DNA of 55,631 bases, from assembly GCA_031261625.1 (NCBI GenBank), contig JAISJG010000015.1, positions 1-55,631 of the forward strand. Direction: 5' to 3'. The notes under the pieces were generated by a model that had not been told where the DNA came from, made no database searches, and saw only the letters and a list, made by a program, of their open reading frames with translations. Shown piece after piece: positions 1 to 9,858 of this stretch. The DNA comes from Candidatus Methanoplasma sp. (GTDB lineage Archaea; Thermoplasmatota; Thermoplasmata; Methanomassiliicoccales; Methanomethylophilaceae). Made by a program: the position numbers and the translations under genes. Numbering within the stretch: position 1 is the stretch's first letter; each line of letters starts with the position of its first letter.

Positions 1-115
1 TCTTCTCCGGTTGCGCGGCGGTTGCAGAGAAGGATATGACTGCATCCTTCTTGACGTTGTAACTTCCGATACCTCCGGTGACCTTCACGGCACCTGTGCT
101 GTAAAACCATGCAAC
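1..115 (-). pseudogene. Continuation of the 116-2983 surface protein past an in-frame TAA
   Basis: Reading straight through the TAA at 116-118, in the same frame, gives VAWFYSTGAVKVTGGIGSYN and then a stretch resembling KKDAVISFSATAA. This aligns with the preceding module, which reads VLWHYKHPVTKVTVSGGVGG and then a valine-proline-lysine run. In that earlier repeat an ordinary residue stands where the stop now is. The simplest reading is a nonsense mutation (for example AAA to TAA) in a longer gene. TAA is not the pyrrolysine codon (TAG), so that recoding does not explain it. The gene continues outside the window. Confidence 0.7.
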
Positions 116-2983
116 TTACCCGTTCCCGGTCATACTGTCAGTCAGTGTCACTGTGTTGGCGGTGGCATCGAACACTGCTGTTATGGTGGTTGGCGACGAG
201 ATCGCCCTGATGTACGGGTTGACAGCGAAACCGTCGCTGCCGATGACCCAGTTAAGGAACTTGTCGGTAGAAGCGGCGATTGCAACGAAGGTTATGTCCG
301 CACCCTTCGGAACATAGTATCCTCCGACTCCTCCTGACACGGTTACCTTTGTAACAGGATGCTTGTAATGCCATAGAACTGTTCCATTGCCATCAGTTGC
401 AACAGTGATGTACACCAGACCATCCGTATTCTCAAAATACGCAATCACAGTTGCATCTTCTGTGACCGTTTCATAATACGGATTATCCGTATATCCTATA
501 TCTCCGACCTTCCAATGTGTGAAAACACCTGAGCTGGCGGTCGCTTCTAATTTTACGATCACCCCCTGAGGCACACTGATCACTGTTGTTGTACTGACTG
601 TTCCGCTTACGGTTCCGGTAACTCCGTCCGCATAACTGTATGTTACCTGACCGTTGCCGTCAAATCCTATTGTAAGCGACTTTGTATTGAGGCCGAAGTT
701 CGCAATTGCGATCTTATTGTCGTCATTCCCTATCAGTATTGATTCGGTGTGGAATGCAGTATGAAGATCTCCGGACCAGTATTGGAATTTATTTCCATCC
801 GTACCTTCAGCGTTCAGTTGGATATTCACTCCGTTCGGCACAGACAACATGGTTGTTGTAGTGACCGTGCCTGTTACGGTCCACGGCGATAATGACGGCG
901 GAGTTCCGATCATTGTATTGTAAGTGTATGTTATCTTACCCGTTCCTCCTGCAATTCCGAGTAACAATGTAGACGTGTAAGAACCGAAATTCGCTGTTGC
1001 GGTTTTATTACTACTATCCATAGTAATAGATCCGTTACTGTTTCCTGTACTCAGATCTCCTGTCCAATACATGAACGTATATCCACTGACGCCTGTGGCA
1101 GAAAGCTCAACAGACAATCCCTTCGGCACCGTTATTGTTTTTGCTGCATCTATTGTGCCAGTCACGGTCGGAGATCCGGCCACATTTGGATAATAAGTGT
1201 ATTTTATTGTTCCAGCATTGTTCGGATTGACATTTAGAGCTAATGAGCATGTGTCGCTGGCCAATCCGAAATGTGCAGTTATTGTCACATCGGAATAAAC
1301 ATGGATTGTTTCATTCCAATATGCGGTTTGCAGACCCCCTGACCAGAACTGGAAAGAATATGATGATCCGCTGGTAGTGGTGGCGGTTAATGTAACGGAC
1401 CCTCCAGCGGGCACCGTTATGTAACCATCATTGACGAAACCAGTAGTTGCTAACCCCATGTCACCCATTTCATATTTACATGTGACCAATCTGTTGCTTG
1501 CATCTGCGCCCACGAGATTGATGGTGACCTTGAGTAACCCACCCCCCGTACTGAATTCCGCCAGGAGAGATTTGTCTCCACTCATATTGACAGATATTGT
1601 TGGATTACTGTTGGTATTATTGCCGGCATTAGGATAATCCCACCACTTCACAAAATGGTATGATTCAACTCCTGAAGCCGTAAGAGTAACGTTTGAGGCA
1701 CCGGTAGTGGGGACCGAAATAGTAGTATCCGTACTTACACTGCCTTTGACTTCGGTTGACCCGACCGTGTATGAATATGCCACGATACCTTTTCCGAATA
1801 TCTTTATCGTTAACGCATAGGCATTACCGAAATGCGCCGTTACCGTTTTATCCGCGCTTCCCATATTAACGGATCCGACGCTTTCTGCAGTTTGCAGATC
1901 GCCGCTCCAATATTGGAATTTGCTCGACCCTGTACCTGTGGCGACCAGTGAAACCGTTACGCCTTCAGGCACATCGATCGAAGTGTTGGCAGTGGCTGTG
2001 CCCACTACCGCCCCCGTAGTTCCATAAGAGTAGGAATAATCGATCTTTCCCGAACCGGCTACATTCAGATAGAGCTTGTGTGTGATTATTTTGAAATATG
2101 CAGTATATGTCGCATTTCCCGTAGCGGTCACGGTCCTTGATGGATTTGTGTTCCCGTCATCCCATTTGTCGAACTCGTATCCTACACTGGGCTGGGCCAC
2201 AATGTTCACATTGGAATTGTAATTCACATTTGCATCCATGGTGAGAGCGAACGTCGATCCTGACCCCACCTTCACCATACCGCCCGGACCTGCGACCACA
2301 GTGATCTTACACACTTTCGGTTCGAAATGAGCGGTCAGTGTTACATTACTCTCGGGCATCGTGTATGTGGGTGACCTTTGCGTACTAGTCCAGCCTCTGC
2401 CGTCGCTCCATCCCACGAATACGCTATTCGAATCGGCAGTGGCGTTCAAACGTACCCTTTCTCCTCCGAGGACTGTTCCGCTTGTGAAGTGGGTACCGTA
2501 CTGATAATCTTCAAATTCATAGTATACAGTACCTGAGCCTCCGCCGGTCTTAGTGACGGTCAGATTGTATTCTACACCGAACCACGCATACAATTTGTAG
2601 TTATTCATGGTCGCATCAGGACTGGGTTGATACTCTGTCGATCTTGGAGAATACAGACCATTAGGCGAGGTTTGCGAATCACTGTATCCTATGAACTTAT
2701 ACCCTGGATCCGGATGTGCATACAACCAGGGATTGGTGTTTGGATAGTGAGATGTGGCAATAGTGATATTGTATTGGGTCACGTGCGCAGTGGCCTTACT
2801 GTTTGATATGGTGCCGTGCGGCATTGCGATGACGGTCCATGTTATAGGTGCACCGTCAGAATCGTCAGTAATATAATCGTTATCGGTTTCCAGTACCATA
2901 AAGGTGCCTGCTGCAAGTAAAATTACAGCAAATATTGCGATCAGTGGCATTCTGCCACTATGCAGTGGGCTCTTCGGTTTCAA
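116..2983 (-). CDS. Secreted/anchored cell-surface protein of InlB/Flg_new-type repeats, cut by an in-frame stop
   Basis: Starts at a TTG (2981-2983) preceded at 6 nt by GGGGAG; an internal ATG at codon 12 is the alternative. Residues 12-32 form a hydrophobic signal/anchor segment. The rest is about ten modules of 85-100 residues, each with a beta-strand pattern ending in a core such as FQYWSGDLQTA or FVGWSDG and then VTAHF, typical of the Listeria-Bacteroides/bacterial repeat domains of surface adhesins. The frame stops at a TAA (116-118) in the middle of a module, and the same frame continues to the window edge with the rest of that module (see 1-115). There is no C-terminal anchor before the stop. 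Role inferred: an extracellular, host- or surface-interacting protein. High Thr/Ser/Gly/Asn content matches the large protein at 47873. Confidence 0.85.
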   Translation of the reverse strand: MKPKSPLHSGRMPLIAIFAVILLAAGTFMVLETDNDYITDDSDGAPITWTVIAMPHGTISNSKATAHVTQYNITIATSHYPNTNPWLYAHPDPGYKFIGYSDSQTSPNGLYSPRSTEYQPSPDATMNNYKLYAWFGVEYNLTVTKTGGGSGTVYYEFEDYQYGTHFTSGTVLGGERVRLNATADSNSVFVGWSDGRGWTSTQRSPTYTMPESNVTLTAHFEPKVCKITVVAGPGGMVKVGSGSTFALTMDANVNYNSNVNIVAQPSVGYEFDKWDDGNTNPSRTVTATGNATYTAYFKIITHKLYLNVAGSGKIDYSYSYGTTGAVVGTATANTSIDVPEGVTVSLVATGTGSSKFQYWSGDLQTAESVGSVNMGSADKTVTAHFGNAYALTIKIFGKGIVAYSYTVGSTEVKGSVSTDTTISVPTTGASNVTLTASGVESYHFVKWWDYPNAGNNTNSNPTISVNMSGDKSLLAEFSTGGGLLKVTINLVGADASNRLVTCKYEMGDMGLATTGFVNDGYITVPAGGSVTLTATTTSGSSYSFQFWSGGLQTAYWNETIHVYSDVTITAHFGLASDTCSLALNVNPNNAGTIKYTYYPNVAGSPTVTGTIDAAKTITVPKGLSVELSATGVSGYTFMYWTGDLSTGNSNGSITMDSSNKTATANFGSYTSTLLLGIAGGTGKITYTYNTMIGTPPSLSPWTVTGTVTTTTMLSVPNGVNIQLNAEGTDGNKFQYWSGDLHTAFHTESILIGNDDNKIAIANFGLNTKSLTIGFDGNGQVTYSYADGVTGTVSGTVSTTTVISVPQGVIVKLEATASSGVFTHWKVGDIGYTDNPYYETVTEDATVIAYFENTDGLVYITVATDGNGTVLWHYKHPVTKVTVSGGVGGYYVPKGADITFVAIAASTDKFLNWVIGSDGFAVNPYIRAISSPTTITAVFDATANTVTLTDSMTGNG

Positions 2984-3880
2984 ATAAATCTCCCCGTTTC
3001 ACCCCCCGGTGATGCGTCGCAGAATACATTCCCCCGAATGCCATCCTGCAGATTGCACAGTACAAAATGCACACTCTTGTATCAGATATATATGTCTATA
3101 CCTTATTACTCAATTTGTGTACGTTTTTCTTGGTACAGAAAAGAAATCAATAATGCGCCTTCGTTTAACAGTAAAAGACTTGATGTACGATTCTAATCAT
3201 CGATCTACATTGTCTGGCACATCCGAAACAATAGAATTTTACGAAAATCTGCCTTGAAATTACGAGATGGACGTGTCCGATCCCGACGGGGATGTTCCCC
3301 GAAAATGCCGGAAGGATCTTGCTCGGATGGCTCTTCCTTCGTCCCTCCCGTCCCTTGATCGCTTCATCCCTATGCCGTATTCGATAGCCGTCATCCGAAC
3401 ATCTGTCAACGTTTTCAATTGAAAAAACAAAGAACCATTTCGATCCGTCATCGCTTGTTTTTGTTCCGGATCTCTCTCAAGGAAAATATCCGTTATCCCA
3501 ATGATTTTACATCATACAAAATGCATTAAGTAATAACACTAACCTTATTACTAAAAACATAGCCAGCAATGAAAATACAGGCTCATATCCAAATTTGTTT
3601 TTCCATCTTGTTTGTTATTTTTTATGATGTTTTCCAACGTTCTTCGTATTCATTCATGGTGCATTTTCCTACTTGGATTTTACAAAAAAAAACTCACACA
3701 CCGATCCCGGAAATACTGAAGATCAATGTATTGAAACCTACCATCTAAATGTGATCTGTTCCGCTTTATTACTGATTTTAGTAATAGAATCCCGGGATGA
3801 AAAATACCGACATCCGTAATGAAAAACCGGGATGTAAGATAATTCTAAAGAGGCGGACCGACCGGTCCGCCTGTTTGTTC
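2984..3880. other. Long intergenic region with hairpins and AGTAATAA repeats
   Basis: No convincing gene. Visible are TTATTACT at 3103-3110, an inverted pair AGTAATAA (3529-3536)/TTATTACT (3545-3552), a second pair TTATTACT (3766-3773)/AGTAATAG (3780-3787), and two competing hairpins around 3280-3301: ATCCC-GACG-GGGAT, or CGGGGA-TGT-TCCCCG. A TATATAT at about 3087-3093 could be the minus-strand TATA box for the surface protein starting at 2983, giving a leader of about 75 nt. The 63-codon minus-strand frame 3260-3451 has no recognisable family. Confidence 0.5.
3851..3872 (-). terminator. Hairpin terminator after trpB2
   Basis: Perfect 9-bp stem AGGCGGACC/GGTCCGCCT with a 4-nt loop, just past the trpB2 stop codon. 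On the minus strand it is followed by CTTTAGAATT. Confidence 0.6.
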
Positions 3881-5200
3881 TCAGGCCTCGGACGAAGGCA
3901 ACGTACCGTCAAGGTACTGCTCGTACCCGTAAAGATCGAGAAGCCCGTGCCCCGACAGACAGAACACGATCGTCTTAGCCTCGTTGGATGCTTTGTACTC
4001 CAGGGCTTTGTCGATCGCCGCCTTTATTGCGTGACATGATTCCGGCGCGGGAACGATCCCTTCCGTTCTTGCAAAGATAACGCCTGCTTCGAACGTATCC
4101 GTCTGATCGAAGGATCTCGCAGTGACCAATCCCCGGTTGTATGTCGCAGAGATGAGCGGCGACATGCCGTGATACCTCAGCCCTCCCGCATGGATGCCAC
4201 TAGGTATGAAATCGTGACCGAGTGTGTACATCATGATCAGCGGCGTCATTCCCGCCGTGTCCCCGAAATCGTACTTGAATTCGCCTGTGGTGAGACTCGG
4301 GGCGGCCTTCGGTTCGGCGGCGATTATCTCGCAATCGTTCTTTCCTTTGATCTTCTCTCCAACCAGCGGGAAAGTGAATCCCGCGAAGTTTGAACCTCCT
4401 CCTGCACATGCTATCATGCAGTCGGGTTCTATCTCTCCGATCTTCATCTGCTCTACGGTCTCCAATCCTATAACTGTCTGATGCAGCATTACATGATTGA
4501 GAACGCTTCCCAAAGAGTAACATGTGTTCTCATCCTTGGCGGCCATTTCGCAGGCCTCGGATATCGCTATTCCCAGCGATCCCGAAGTGTCGGGATGCTC
4601 TTTCAGTATCTTCTTCCCGAAATCGGTGTATTCCGATGGCGAGGCGTAGACCTTTGCGCCATAGGTGTTCATCAGCGTGCGTCTGAACGGCTTCTGATTA
4701 TAGCTGCCTTTGACCATGAAAACAGTGGTATCGATATCGAAAAGATTGGATACCATCGCCAGGGCCGTTCCCCATTGTCCCGCCCCCGTTTCCGTGGAGA
4801 GTGTGTGAATGCCGGCTTCCGCATTGTAATAAGCCTGCGCAAGCGCCGTATTTCCTTTATGGCTTCCGAGAGGGCTCATGTCCTCTCTCTTGAAGTATAT
4901 CTTTGCCGGCGTCTTAAGGTATCTCTCCAGACGGTACGCCCTCTGTAAAGGCGAGGGACGGTTCAGATTGACCAGATTGTCCCTGACCTCTTCGGGGATC
5001 CGTATGTGCCTTTCTGCCGATCCTTCCTGTCTTATGATCTCCTTGCAGAATATCGGCTCGAAATCCTTAGGTTCTGCAGGTTTTCCCGTTCCGGGATTGA
5101 GCGGCGGGGCCAGGCCCGGAAGGTCTGCCGCTATGTTGTACCAATTTTTCGGAATGTCTTCCGGAGAAAGATTTATTCTTACGTCTCTTGGAATTGCCAT
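3881..5200 (-). CDS. trpB2: TrpB2-type tryptophan synthase beta chain
   Basis: Pyridoxal-phosphate enzyme condensing indole (or a related acceptor) with serine to form tryptophan. At 439 residues it is the longer TrpB2 type rather than the roughly 400-residue TrpB1. The PLP lysine is K115 in GSHKGN (TrpB1 has HKINN). TETGAGQWG and the phosphate-binding GGGSNFAGF follow. It starts at ATG 5198-5200 with AAGGG upstream. No trpA or other trp gene is adjacent, as is usual for trpB2, which is thought to salvage indole or use serine phosphate in some archaea. The upstream region carries two TGTACA boxes flanking the likely TATA box, which suggests tryptophan-responsive control by a TrpY-like repressor. 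Confidence 0.95.
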   Translation of the reverse strand: MAIPRDVRINLSPEDIPKNWYNIAADLPGLAPPLNPGTGKPAEPKDFEPIFCKEIIRQEGSAERHIRIPEEVRDNLVNLNRPSPLQRAYRLERYLKTPAKIYFKREDMSPLGSHKGNTALAQAYYNAEAGIHTLSTETGAGQWGTALAMVSNLFDIDTTVFMVKGSYNQKPFRRTLMNTYGAKVYASPSEYTDFGKKILKEHPDTSGSLGIAISEACEMAAKDENTCYSLGSVLNHVMLHQTVIGLETVEQMKIGEIEPDCMIACAGGGSNFAGFTFPLVGEKIKGKNDCEIIAAEPKAAPSLTTGEFKYDFGDTAGMTPLIMMYTLGHDFIPSGIHAGGLRYHGMSPLISATYNRGLVTARSFDQTDTFEAGVIFARTEGIVPAPESCHAIKAAIDKALEYKASNEAKTIVFCLSGHGLLDLYGYEQYLDGTLPSSEA

Positions 5201-5233
5201 ATTCCCTTGAATTGTCCAATCTATTTGTGTTTA

Positions 5234-5282
5234 TGTACATCAATGTATAATATAATACATTAATGTTGTATATATATGTACA
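5234..5282 (-). promoter_or_regulatory. trpB2 promoter with two TRP-box-like TGTACA sites
   Basis: TGTACA occurs at 5234-5239 and 5277-5282, each inside the palindrome ATGTACAT and 43 bp apart. Between them lies the AT stretch 5246-5257, the best minus-strand TATA box for trpB2 (ATG at 5200), flanked by 7-bp arms AATGTAT (5242-5248)/ATACATT (5255-5261). TGTACA is the published TRP-box core bound by TrpY in Methanothermobacter, where trpB2 is a TrpY target. Extending that regulation to this genome is inference. Confidence 0.6.
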
Positions 5283-5299
5283 TTGTTCCTACAACATTA
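5261..5299. repeat. 10-bp perfect inverted repeat between trpB2 and cdc48
   Basis: TAATGTTGTA (5261-5270) and TACAACATTA (5290-5299) are exact reverse complements separated by 19 bp. They straddle the plus-strand TATA-like run TATATATAT (5269-5277), the likely cdc48 TATA box, so this may be an operator for the divergent promoter. Confidence 0.5.
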
Positions 5300-5482
5300 C
5301 GGATAGAAGAGCGACCTAGTTAAACCCGGAAGTGATACACCCTTGTTGTTAGGGCTATGCGGATACTGCTGTCTGTAAGAGATAGATGTATGCATAGTTG
5401 CGGCATGAGCCGCACGCCGGATGCCTGCACCGAAAGTGTGCGAGCGTGCGGTCCCCGTTGACACCGACGGAGCGATCAGATT
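5300..5482 (+). ncRNA. Hairpin-rich 5' leader of cdc48 (possible RNA regulator)
   Basis: With the TATA run at 5269-5277, transcription should start near 5300, giving a leader of about 180 nt, long for a window where many genes look leaderless. It holds CTATGC (5355-5360) paired with GCATAG (5392-5397). A hairpin TGCGGC-ATGA-GCCGCA (5399-5414) competes with an 8-bp stem CCGCACGC (5410-5417)/GCGTGCGG (5444-5451), so the two are mutually exclusive. A last hairpin CCGTTG-ACAC-CGACGG (5455-5470) ends 12 nt before the ATG and overlaps the GGAG ribosome-binding site at 5469-5472. An independent small RNA gene is the alternative. Confidence 0.45.
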
Positions 5483-7639
5483 ATGGCAAACGAAAAAGCG
5501 ATCAAGGTCGGGGAACTGAAACCCGGCGAAGCGGGAAAAGGCATTGCAAGACTCGATCCGGAACTCATGGACATCCTTGAGCTGAGGATCGGGGATATAG
5601 TACAGATAGACGGCACTAAAAAGACCGCCGTCAAGATCCTTCGCGGACCGCAGGAGGATGCGAATCGCGGCATCATCAGAATAGACGGTTCCACCCGGCG
5701 CAACGCCGGAACATCCATTGACGAAAGGGTATCCATAAAAAAGGTCGCCGCGAAGAACGCAGAAAAGATAATGTTCTCGCCTACGGACGAACTGAGATTG
5801 CAGGGAGGGAACGAATATCTCGGTCAGCTTCTCGACGGCAGGGTGTTCGCGAAAGGCGACGTCCTTACGCTGAACCTCATGGGTAACAAGTTCGAGCTTG
5901 TGGTCACTTCGTTCACGCCGTCGGCCGATGCCGTTGTCATCGCACCTACCACGGAAGTGAAGATATCGGAGAAGCCGGCATCACCGTCGAACATGGATAT
6001 TCCCAAAGTATCGTACGATGATCTCGGAGGTCTGGGTAATGCCATCGGAAAGATCAGGGAGATGATCGAGCTTCCGCTCAGACACCCGGAACTCTTCAAG
6101 AGATTGGGTGTGGAGGCGCCGAAAGGTGTGCTTCTGCACGGTCCCCCCGGTACAGGTAAGACCATGCTCGCAAAAGCAGTTGCAGGCGAGACCAGCAGCA
6201 ACTTCATTTCCATCGGCGGGCCGGAGATCGTTAGCAAATTCTACGGCGAATCCGAGGGGAAACTGAGGGAGATCTTCAAAGAGGCCGAAGAGAACGCACC
6301 AAGCATCATCTTCATCGATGAGATCGACTCTATCGCACCCAAACGCGAAGAGGTCACCGGAGAAGCAGAAAGACGCATTGTTGCCCAATTACTGTCATTG
6401 ATGGACGGATTGACATCGAGAGGAAAGGTCGTCGTAATAGCCGCCACCAACCGTCCCAACTCCATTGACGAGGCGTTGAGACGCCCGGGAAGGTTCGACC
6501 GCGAGATCGAGATAGGCATCCCCGACAGGGACGGACGCCTGGAGATCCTGCAGATCCATACGAGGGGGATGCCCCTTGACCCAGGCATGGAACTCGAGAG
6601 ACTTGCGGACCGTACCCACGGGTACGCCGGAGCGGACATCTCAGCACTTTGCAAAGAGGCGGCAATGGCCGCGTTGCGCCGTATCCTCCCCGAGGTCGAC
6701 CTCGAGACGGAAGAGATCCCTGTGGACGTACTGAACCGTATATCCGTATCATCGGACGATTTCATAACCGCCCTGAAGGACCTTCAGCCGGCGACGATGA
6801 GAGAAGTTCTGATCGAGAGACCCAACGTCAAATGGGAGGATATCGGAGCTCTAGGTACAGCCAAACAGGAATTGAAAGAAGCAGTAGAATGGCCTCTGAA
6901 GTACGGAAAGGTCTTCAGACACATGAACGCCAAACCGCCGAAGGGGATCCTTCTGTACGGTCCCCCAGGGACCGGGAAGACCATGCTCGCCAAAGCCGTT
7001 GCTACCGAGTCGGAAGCGAACTTCATCGCCGTGAAAGGGCCGGAGTTCCTCAACAAATGGGTGGGAGAATCCGAGAAAGCGGTAAGGGAGACATTCCGTA
7101 AAGCGAGACAGGCTTCACCGTGCGTCATATTCATGGACGAGATCGATTCGATCGCACCGGAAAGAGGTTCGGGAGGGGACGGCAACGTCACCGAAAGAGT
7201 GATATCCCAGATGCTCACGGAAATGGACGGTCTTGAAGCAATGAACGACGTCGTGGTCATCGCCGCCACCAACCGTCCGGACATCATGGATCCGGCCCTT
7301 CTAAGGCCGGGAAGATTCGATAAGAGCATATACATCGGACCTCCGGACCTGGAATCCAGGACCGCAATATTCGGGATACACACAGCGGCGAAACCCCTCG
7401 GGGACGATGTATCGATCGAGAAGCTTGCAGAAGCAACGGAAGGATGCACCGGTGCGGACATCGCTGCCATTTGTAACGAAGCCGTTATGACCGCCGTGAG
7501 GCGTCTCATCGAGCCCGGGAAGATACCTACCGACGAGGAGATCGAAGGATGCAAAGTGTCCATGGACGACTTCCTCAAGGCGACAGAGAGGTTCGGCCCC
7601 AAAACGGCCCAGAGGTTGAAGGATTACGATCGCAAGTGA
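5483..7639 (+). CDS. cdc48: CDC48/p97 (VCP)-like AAA+ ATPase
   Basis: Hexameric unfoldase that extracts or unfolds proteins, in archaea probably feeding the proteasome. At 718 residues it has the family's usual N-D1-D2 layout: a double-psi barrel N domain (about 1-180); D1 with Walker A GPPGTGKT near 219, Walker B IIFIDEID near 275 and arginine fingers in RRPGRFD; and D2 with a second GPPGTGKT near 493, VIFMDEID and LRPGRFD. Both ATPase sites look intact. Start ATG 5483 has GGAG (5469-5472) upstream, partly buried in a leader hairpin. The gene is monocistronic and followed by a strong terminator. Confidence 0.97.
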   Translation: MANEKAIKVGELKPGEAGKGIARLDPELMDILELRIGDIVQIDGTKKTAVKILRGPQEDANRGIIRIDGSTRRNAGTSIDERVSIKKVAAKNAEKIMFSPTDELRLQGGNEYLGQLLDGRVFAKGDVLTLNLMGNKFELVVTSFTPSADAVVIAPTTEVKISEKPASPSNMDIPKVSYDDLGGLGNAIGKIREMIELPLRHPELFKRLGVEAPKGVLLHGPPGTGKTMLAKAVAGETSSNFISIGGPEIVSKFYGESEGKLREIFKEAEENAPSIIFIDEIDSIAPKREEVTGEAERRIVAQLLSLMDGLTSRGKVVVIAATNRPNSIDEALRRPGRFDREIEIGIPDRDGRLEILQIHTRGMPLDPGMELERLADRTHGYAGADISALCKEAAMAALRRILPEVDLETEEIPVDVLNRISVSSDDFITALKDLQPATMREVLIERPNVKWEDIGALGTAKQELKEAVEWPLKYGKVFRHMNAKPPKGILLYGPPGTGKTMLAKAVATESEANFIAVKGPEFLNKWVGESEKAVRETFRKARQASPCVIFMDEIDSIAPERGSGGDGNVTERVISQMLTEMDGLEAMNDVVVIAATNRPDIMDPALLRPGRFDKSIYIGPPDLESRTAIFGIHTAAKPLGDDVSIEKLAEATEGCTGADIAAICNEAVMTAVRRLIEPGKIPTDEEIEGCKVSMDDFLKATERFGPKTAQRLKDYDRK

Positions 7640-7664
7640 CGTAGTAATAACATCTGGGTCAATA

Positions 7665-7684
7665 GCGGCAGGGAGACCTGCCGC
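7665..7684 (+). terminator. Terminator after cdc48
   Basis: Perfect 8-bp stem GCGGCAGG/CCTGCCGC with a GAGA tetraloop, followed by ACAATATTCCCTTTTT. An AGTAATAA octamer lies at 7643-7650, between the stop codon and the hairpin. Confidence 0.75.
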
Positions 7685-7727
7685 ACAATATTCCCTTTTT
7701 CCGTATGCATCATTTCTTACCGTGTGG

Positions 7728-7736
7728 CTTTATATT
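7728..7736 (+). promoter_or_regulatory. TATA box of the 7777 gene
   Basis: CTTTATATT lies about 45 nt before the ATG at 7777. This implies a start of transcription near 7757 and rules out the longer open frame from 7705. Confidence 0.55.
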
Positions 7737-7776
7737 GGACACTGTGATTTCGGCTTGGAGAGGAAGTAATACTGTG

Positions 7777-8817
7777 ATGAGCAGGATCAACAAGAACAAT
7801 GAAGGGATCGCCACCATAATCTTCGTGGCTATCGTGGTGATCATTATCGCAGCCGCAGGGGCTGCCTTGTATGTCGCGCTTGCCGACGATTCGGAAGACG
7901 ACTGCAGCGGACTCGGTTTCGGTATCGGATCCGAATTCGTGTACAGGTCCGCGGACGGCGGTGTCATCCGTTCCGAAGTGGTCGGCGACAGCCCCGACCG
8001 GTTTGTTCTCTTAATAAACGGGGAATCGGTCAATAACGTTTACGTGATCCTCAACAAATCCGACGGAACTGTTTCATGGGGATCCGAACATTCGTATTAC
8101 GCGGAAACGGACGGAGATCAATCCTGGAAAATAACCGCCGACGGAAGGGAGATAGAACTGACGGTGAAAAAATCCGACGACATATACAATATCTCCGACC
8201 TCGATTCCAACGGAGAAAAATACGTACTTTCTGACAGCACGATCGAAAAACACGACGAATGTGCAACCGATCCACGCATCGGAGAGAAGTTCGTATACAC
8301 CGTAAAATCCGAGTACACCGTAACGATAGCGGGAGAATCCCACTCCGTTACCGCTTCCGGAACATACACTCTCACACGTGAGGCGATCGCTTCTTATGTC
8401 GACGAAGCACAGAACTACATATTCTCGAGCGAGCTGATCCTCGAATCCGATATACCCGGCGATTGGAGTAAACTGTCCCTTAAACTGCCTGCAGGATTCG
8501 AAGACGTCCACAGTGTGGGGATATTCGACGCCCCGTTCACGGTTTCCGAACTTGTGGGCATCACACTTCCGGGCGATGTCGGTGAGGAGAAATCCCTTTT
8601 CAACGGACCGGACGGAGCCGTCAGCGTCACCAAGAACACGTATATCCTGGCCGGGGACGTACTCAGATTGGACGCCGGGATCTACTACGAGACGCTCATA
8701 GGACCCACCGGCATTTTCTACAAGTCGCATGCCACCGCCGGATCGGAGCCTTCGTCTTCGGGAAAAATATCCTGGACCTACGATTCCCAGATAGTATACT
8801 CCCATCACGAACACTGA
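7777..8817 (+). CDS. Membrane-anchored extracellular protein with pilin-like N-terminus
   Basis: The chosen ATG (7777) follows GAGAGGAAG and a TATA box; the frame is open upstream but that part lies across the promoter. The protein (346 residues) starts with a short polar leader, MSRINKNNEG, then the hydrophobic run IATIIFVAIVVIIIAAAG. This resembles archaeal type IV pilin/class III signal peptides, but an ordinary signal anchor is possible. The remainder is soluble, rich in Asp/Ser/Thr and apparently all-beta. No enzyme motif is visible. Function unknown; it probably sits on the outer face of the membrane. Confidence 0.75.
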   Translation: MSRINKNNEGIATIIFVAIVVIIIAAAGAALYVALADDSEDDCSGLGFGIGSEFVYRSADGGVIRSEVVGDSPDRFVLLINGESVNNVYVILNKSDGTVSWGSEHSYYAETDGDQSWKITADGREIELTVKKSDDIYNISDLDSNGEKYVLSDSTIEKHDECATDPRIGEKFVYTVKSEYTVTIAGESHSVTASGTYTLTREAIASYVDEAQNYIFSSELILESDIPGDWSKLSLKLPAGFEDVHSVGIFDAPFTVSELVGITLPGDVGEEKSLFNGPDGAVSVTKNTYILAGDVLRLDAGIYYETLIGPTGIFYKSHATAGSEPSSSGKISWTYDSQIVYSHHEH

Positions 8818-8878
8818 ATCCGGATGCCTTTAACCAAACTTCTTATCTTTATTCCCTTTTAAGCGTCAGTCCATCTAC

Positions 8879-8888
8879 TTTTATATAG
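8879..8888 (+). promoter_or_regulatory. TATA box of the regulator operon
   Basis: TTTTATATAG is centred about 27 nt before the GTG start at 8911, so the operon mRNA is probably leaderless. Confidence 0.65.
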
Positions 8889-8910
8889 AAGGACAACTCC
8901 TATTAATATC

Positions 8911-9858
8911 GTGAGCAGGGAGGAACTTATCAACACCACAAGGGCCATACTGGCTAAGGCGGGATTCGATATCTCTGCGGTACTTAATCTGCGCAGTATC
9001 TGTTTCGACGTAGTCGCACGCAAAGACGACCGTCTGCTCATTGTGAAAGTCCTTAGCAACATCGATGCGTTCTCGCGCGAGAATGCGGAAGAGATGAAAG
9101 TCCTCTCCGAAGCGCTTAGGGCGAGTCCTCTGCTGATAGGGGAGACGTCGAGTTCCGGACCTTTGGAGTCCGGGATAGTCTACACTAGGTTCAAGATCCC
9201 TATAATCTCCAACGATACACTGGCAGAGCATCTTCTCGAGGAGGTACCTCCGTTCATATTCGCCGCTCCAGGCGGATTGTACGTAAGACTGGACAATTCC
9301 CTTCTGAAAGAGTTACGTGAATCCCGCGGCGTCAGCCTCGGCATGCTGGCGGAGACCGCGGGCGTATCAAGACGCACGATACAGATGTACGAGGCCGGAA
9401 TGGGTGCGATGATAGATGCGGCCATAAGGCTGGAGGAATTCCTCCAGGTACCGATAATCGAGCCCATCGACCCGTTCGAATACAAAAGCGAAAAAAGACA
9501 TGAAGATTATGAGGTCCAGGAAGGAGAACGCACATCATCGCATCCTCTCAACCGCCTGCTGGACATCGGATTTGCCATAACGCCGGTGACAAAGAGTCCG
9601 TTCGAAGCGATAACAAGGAGCCAGCACACCCTGATCCTCACGGGACTCGGCCAGGAGGAGGAAAAACTCATCCAGAAGGCTCTGGCGGCATCGGAGATAT
9701 CCAAGATCACCGGGAAGGCGTCGCTTGTCATCGTGGAGAAAAAACGTTCGGCGGACAACATAGATTCCACCGCGATCGTGACCAACGACGAGTTGGAGAA
9801 GATAGACGACCGTGATGCCCTTACCGATCTCGTCATGACCAGGAGCACCAAGAAATGA
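8911..9858 (+). CDS. Archaeal HTH transcriptional regulator (COG1395 type)
   Basis: Predicted DNA-binding regulator of 315 residues. The N-terminal 110 residues resemble the restriction-endonuclease-like domain of the archaeal COG1395 family (MSREELINTTRAILAKAGFD start, then DVVARKDDRLLIVKV). A Cro/C1-type helix-turn-helix follows at about 130-185 (LKELRESRGVSLGMLAETAG, SRRTIQMYE), then a C-terminal alpha/beta domain. Start GTG 8911 fits the TATA box. The stop overlaps the next ATG by 4 bp (ATGA), so the two are probably translationally coupled. Target genes are not known. Confidence 0.85.
   Translation: MSREELINTTRAILAKAGFDISAVLNLRSICFDVVARKDDRLLIVKVLSNIDAFSRENAEEMKVLSEALRASPLLIGETSSSGPLESGIVYTRFKIPIISNDTLAEHLLEEVPPFIFAAPGGLYVRLDNSLLKELRESRGVSLGMLAETAGVSRRTIQMYEAGMGAMIDAAIRLEEFLQVPIIEPIDPFEYKSEKRHEDYEVQEGERTSSHPLNRLLDIGFAITPVTKSPFEAITRSQHTLILTGLGQEEEKLIQKALAASEISKITGKASLVIVEKKRSADNIDSTAIVTNDELEKIDDRDALTDLVMTRSTKK

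Noticed and set aside
3260..3451. 63-codon minus-strand frame in the large intergenic region
   Set aside because: No family, no ribosome site, and it covers the hairpin cluster.
5300..5400. Resemblance to 5S rRNA around AAACCCGGAAGTGA
   Set aside because: The rest of the 5S secondary structure and conserved loops could not be found.
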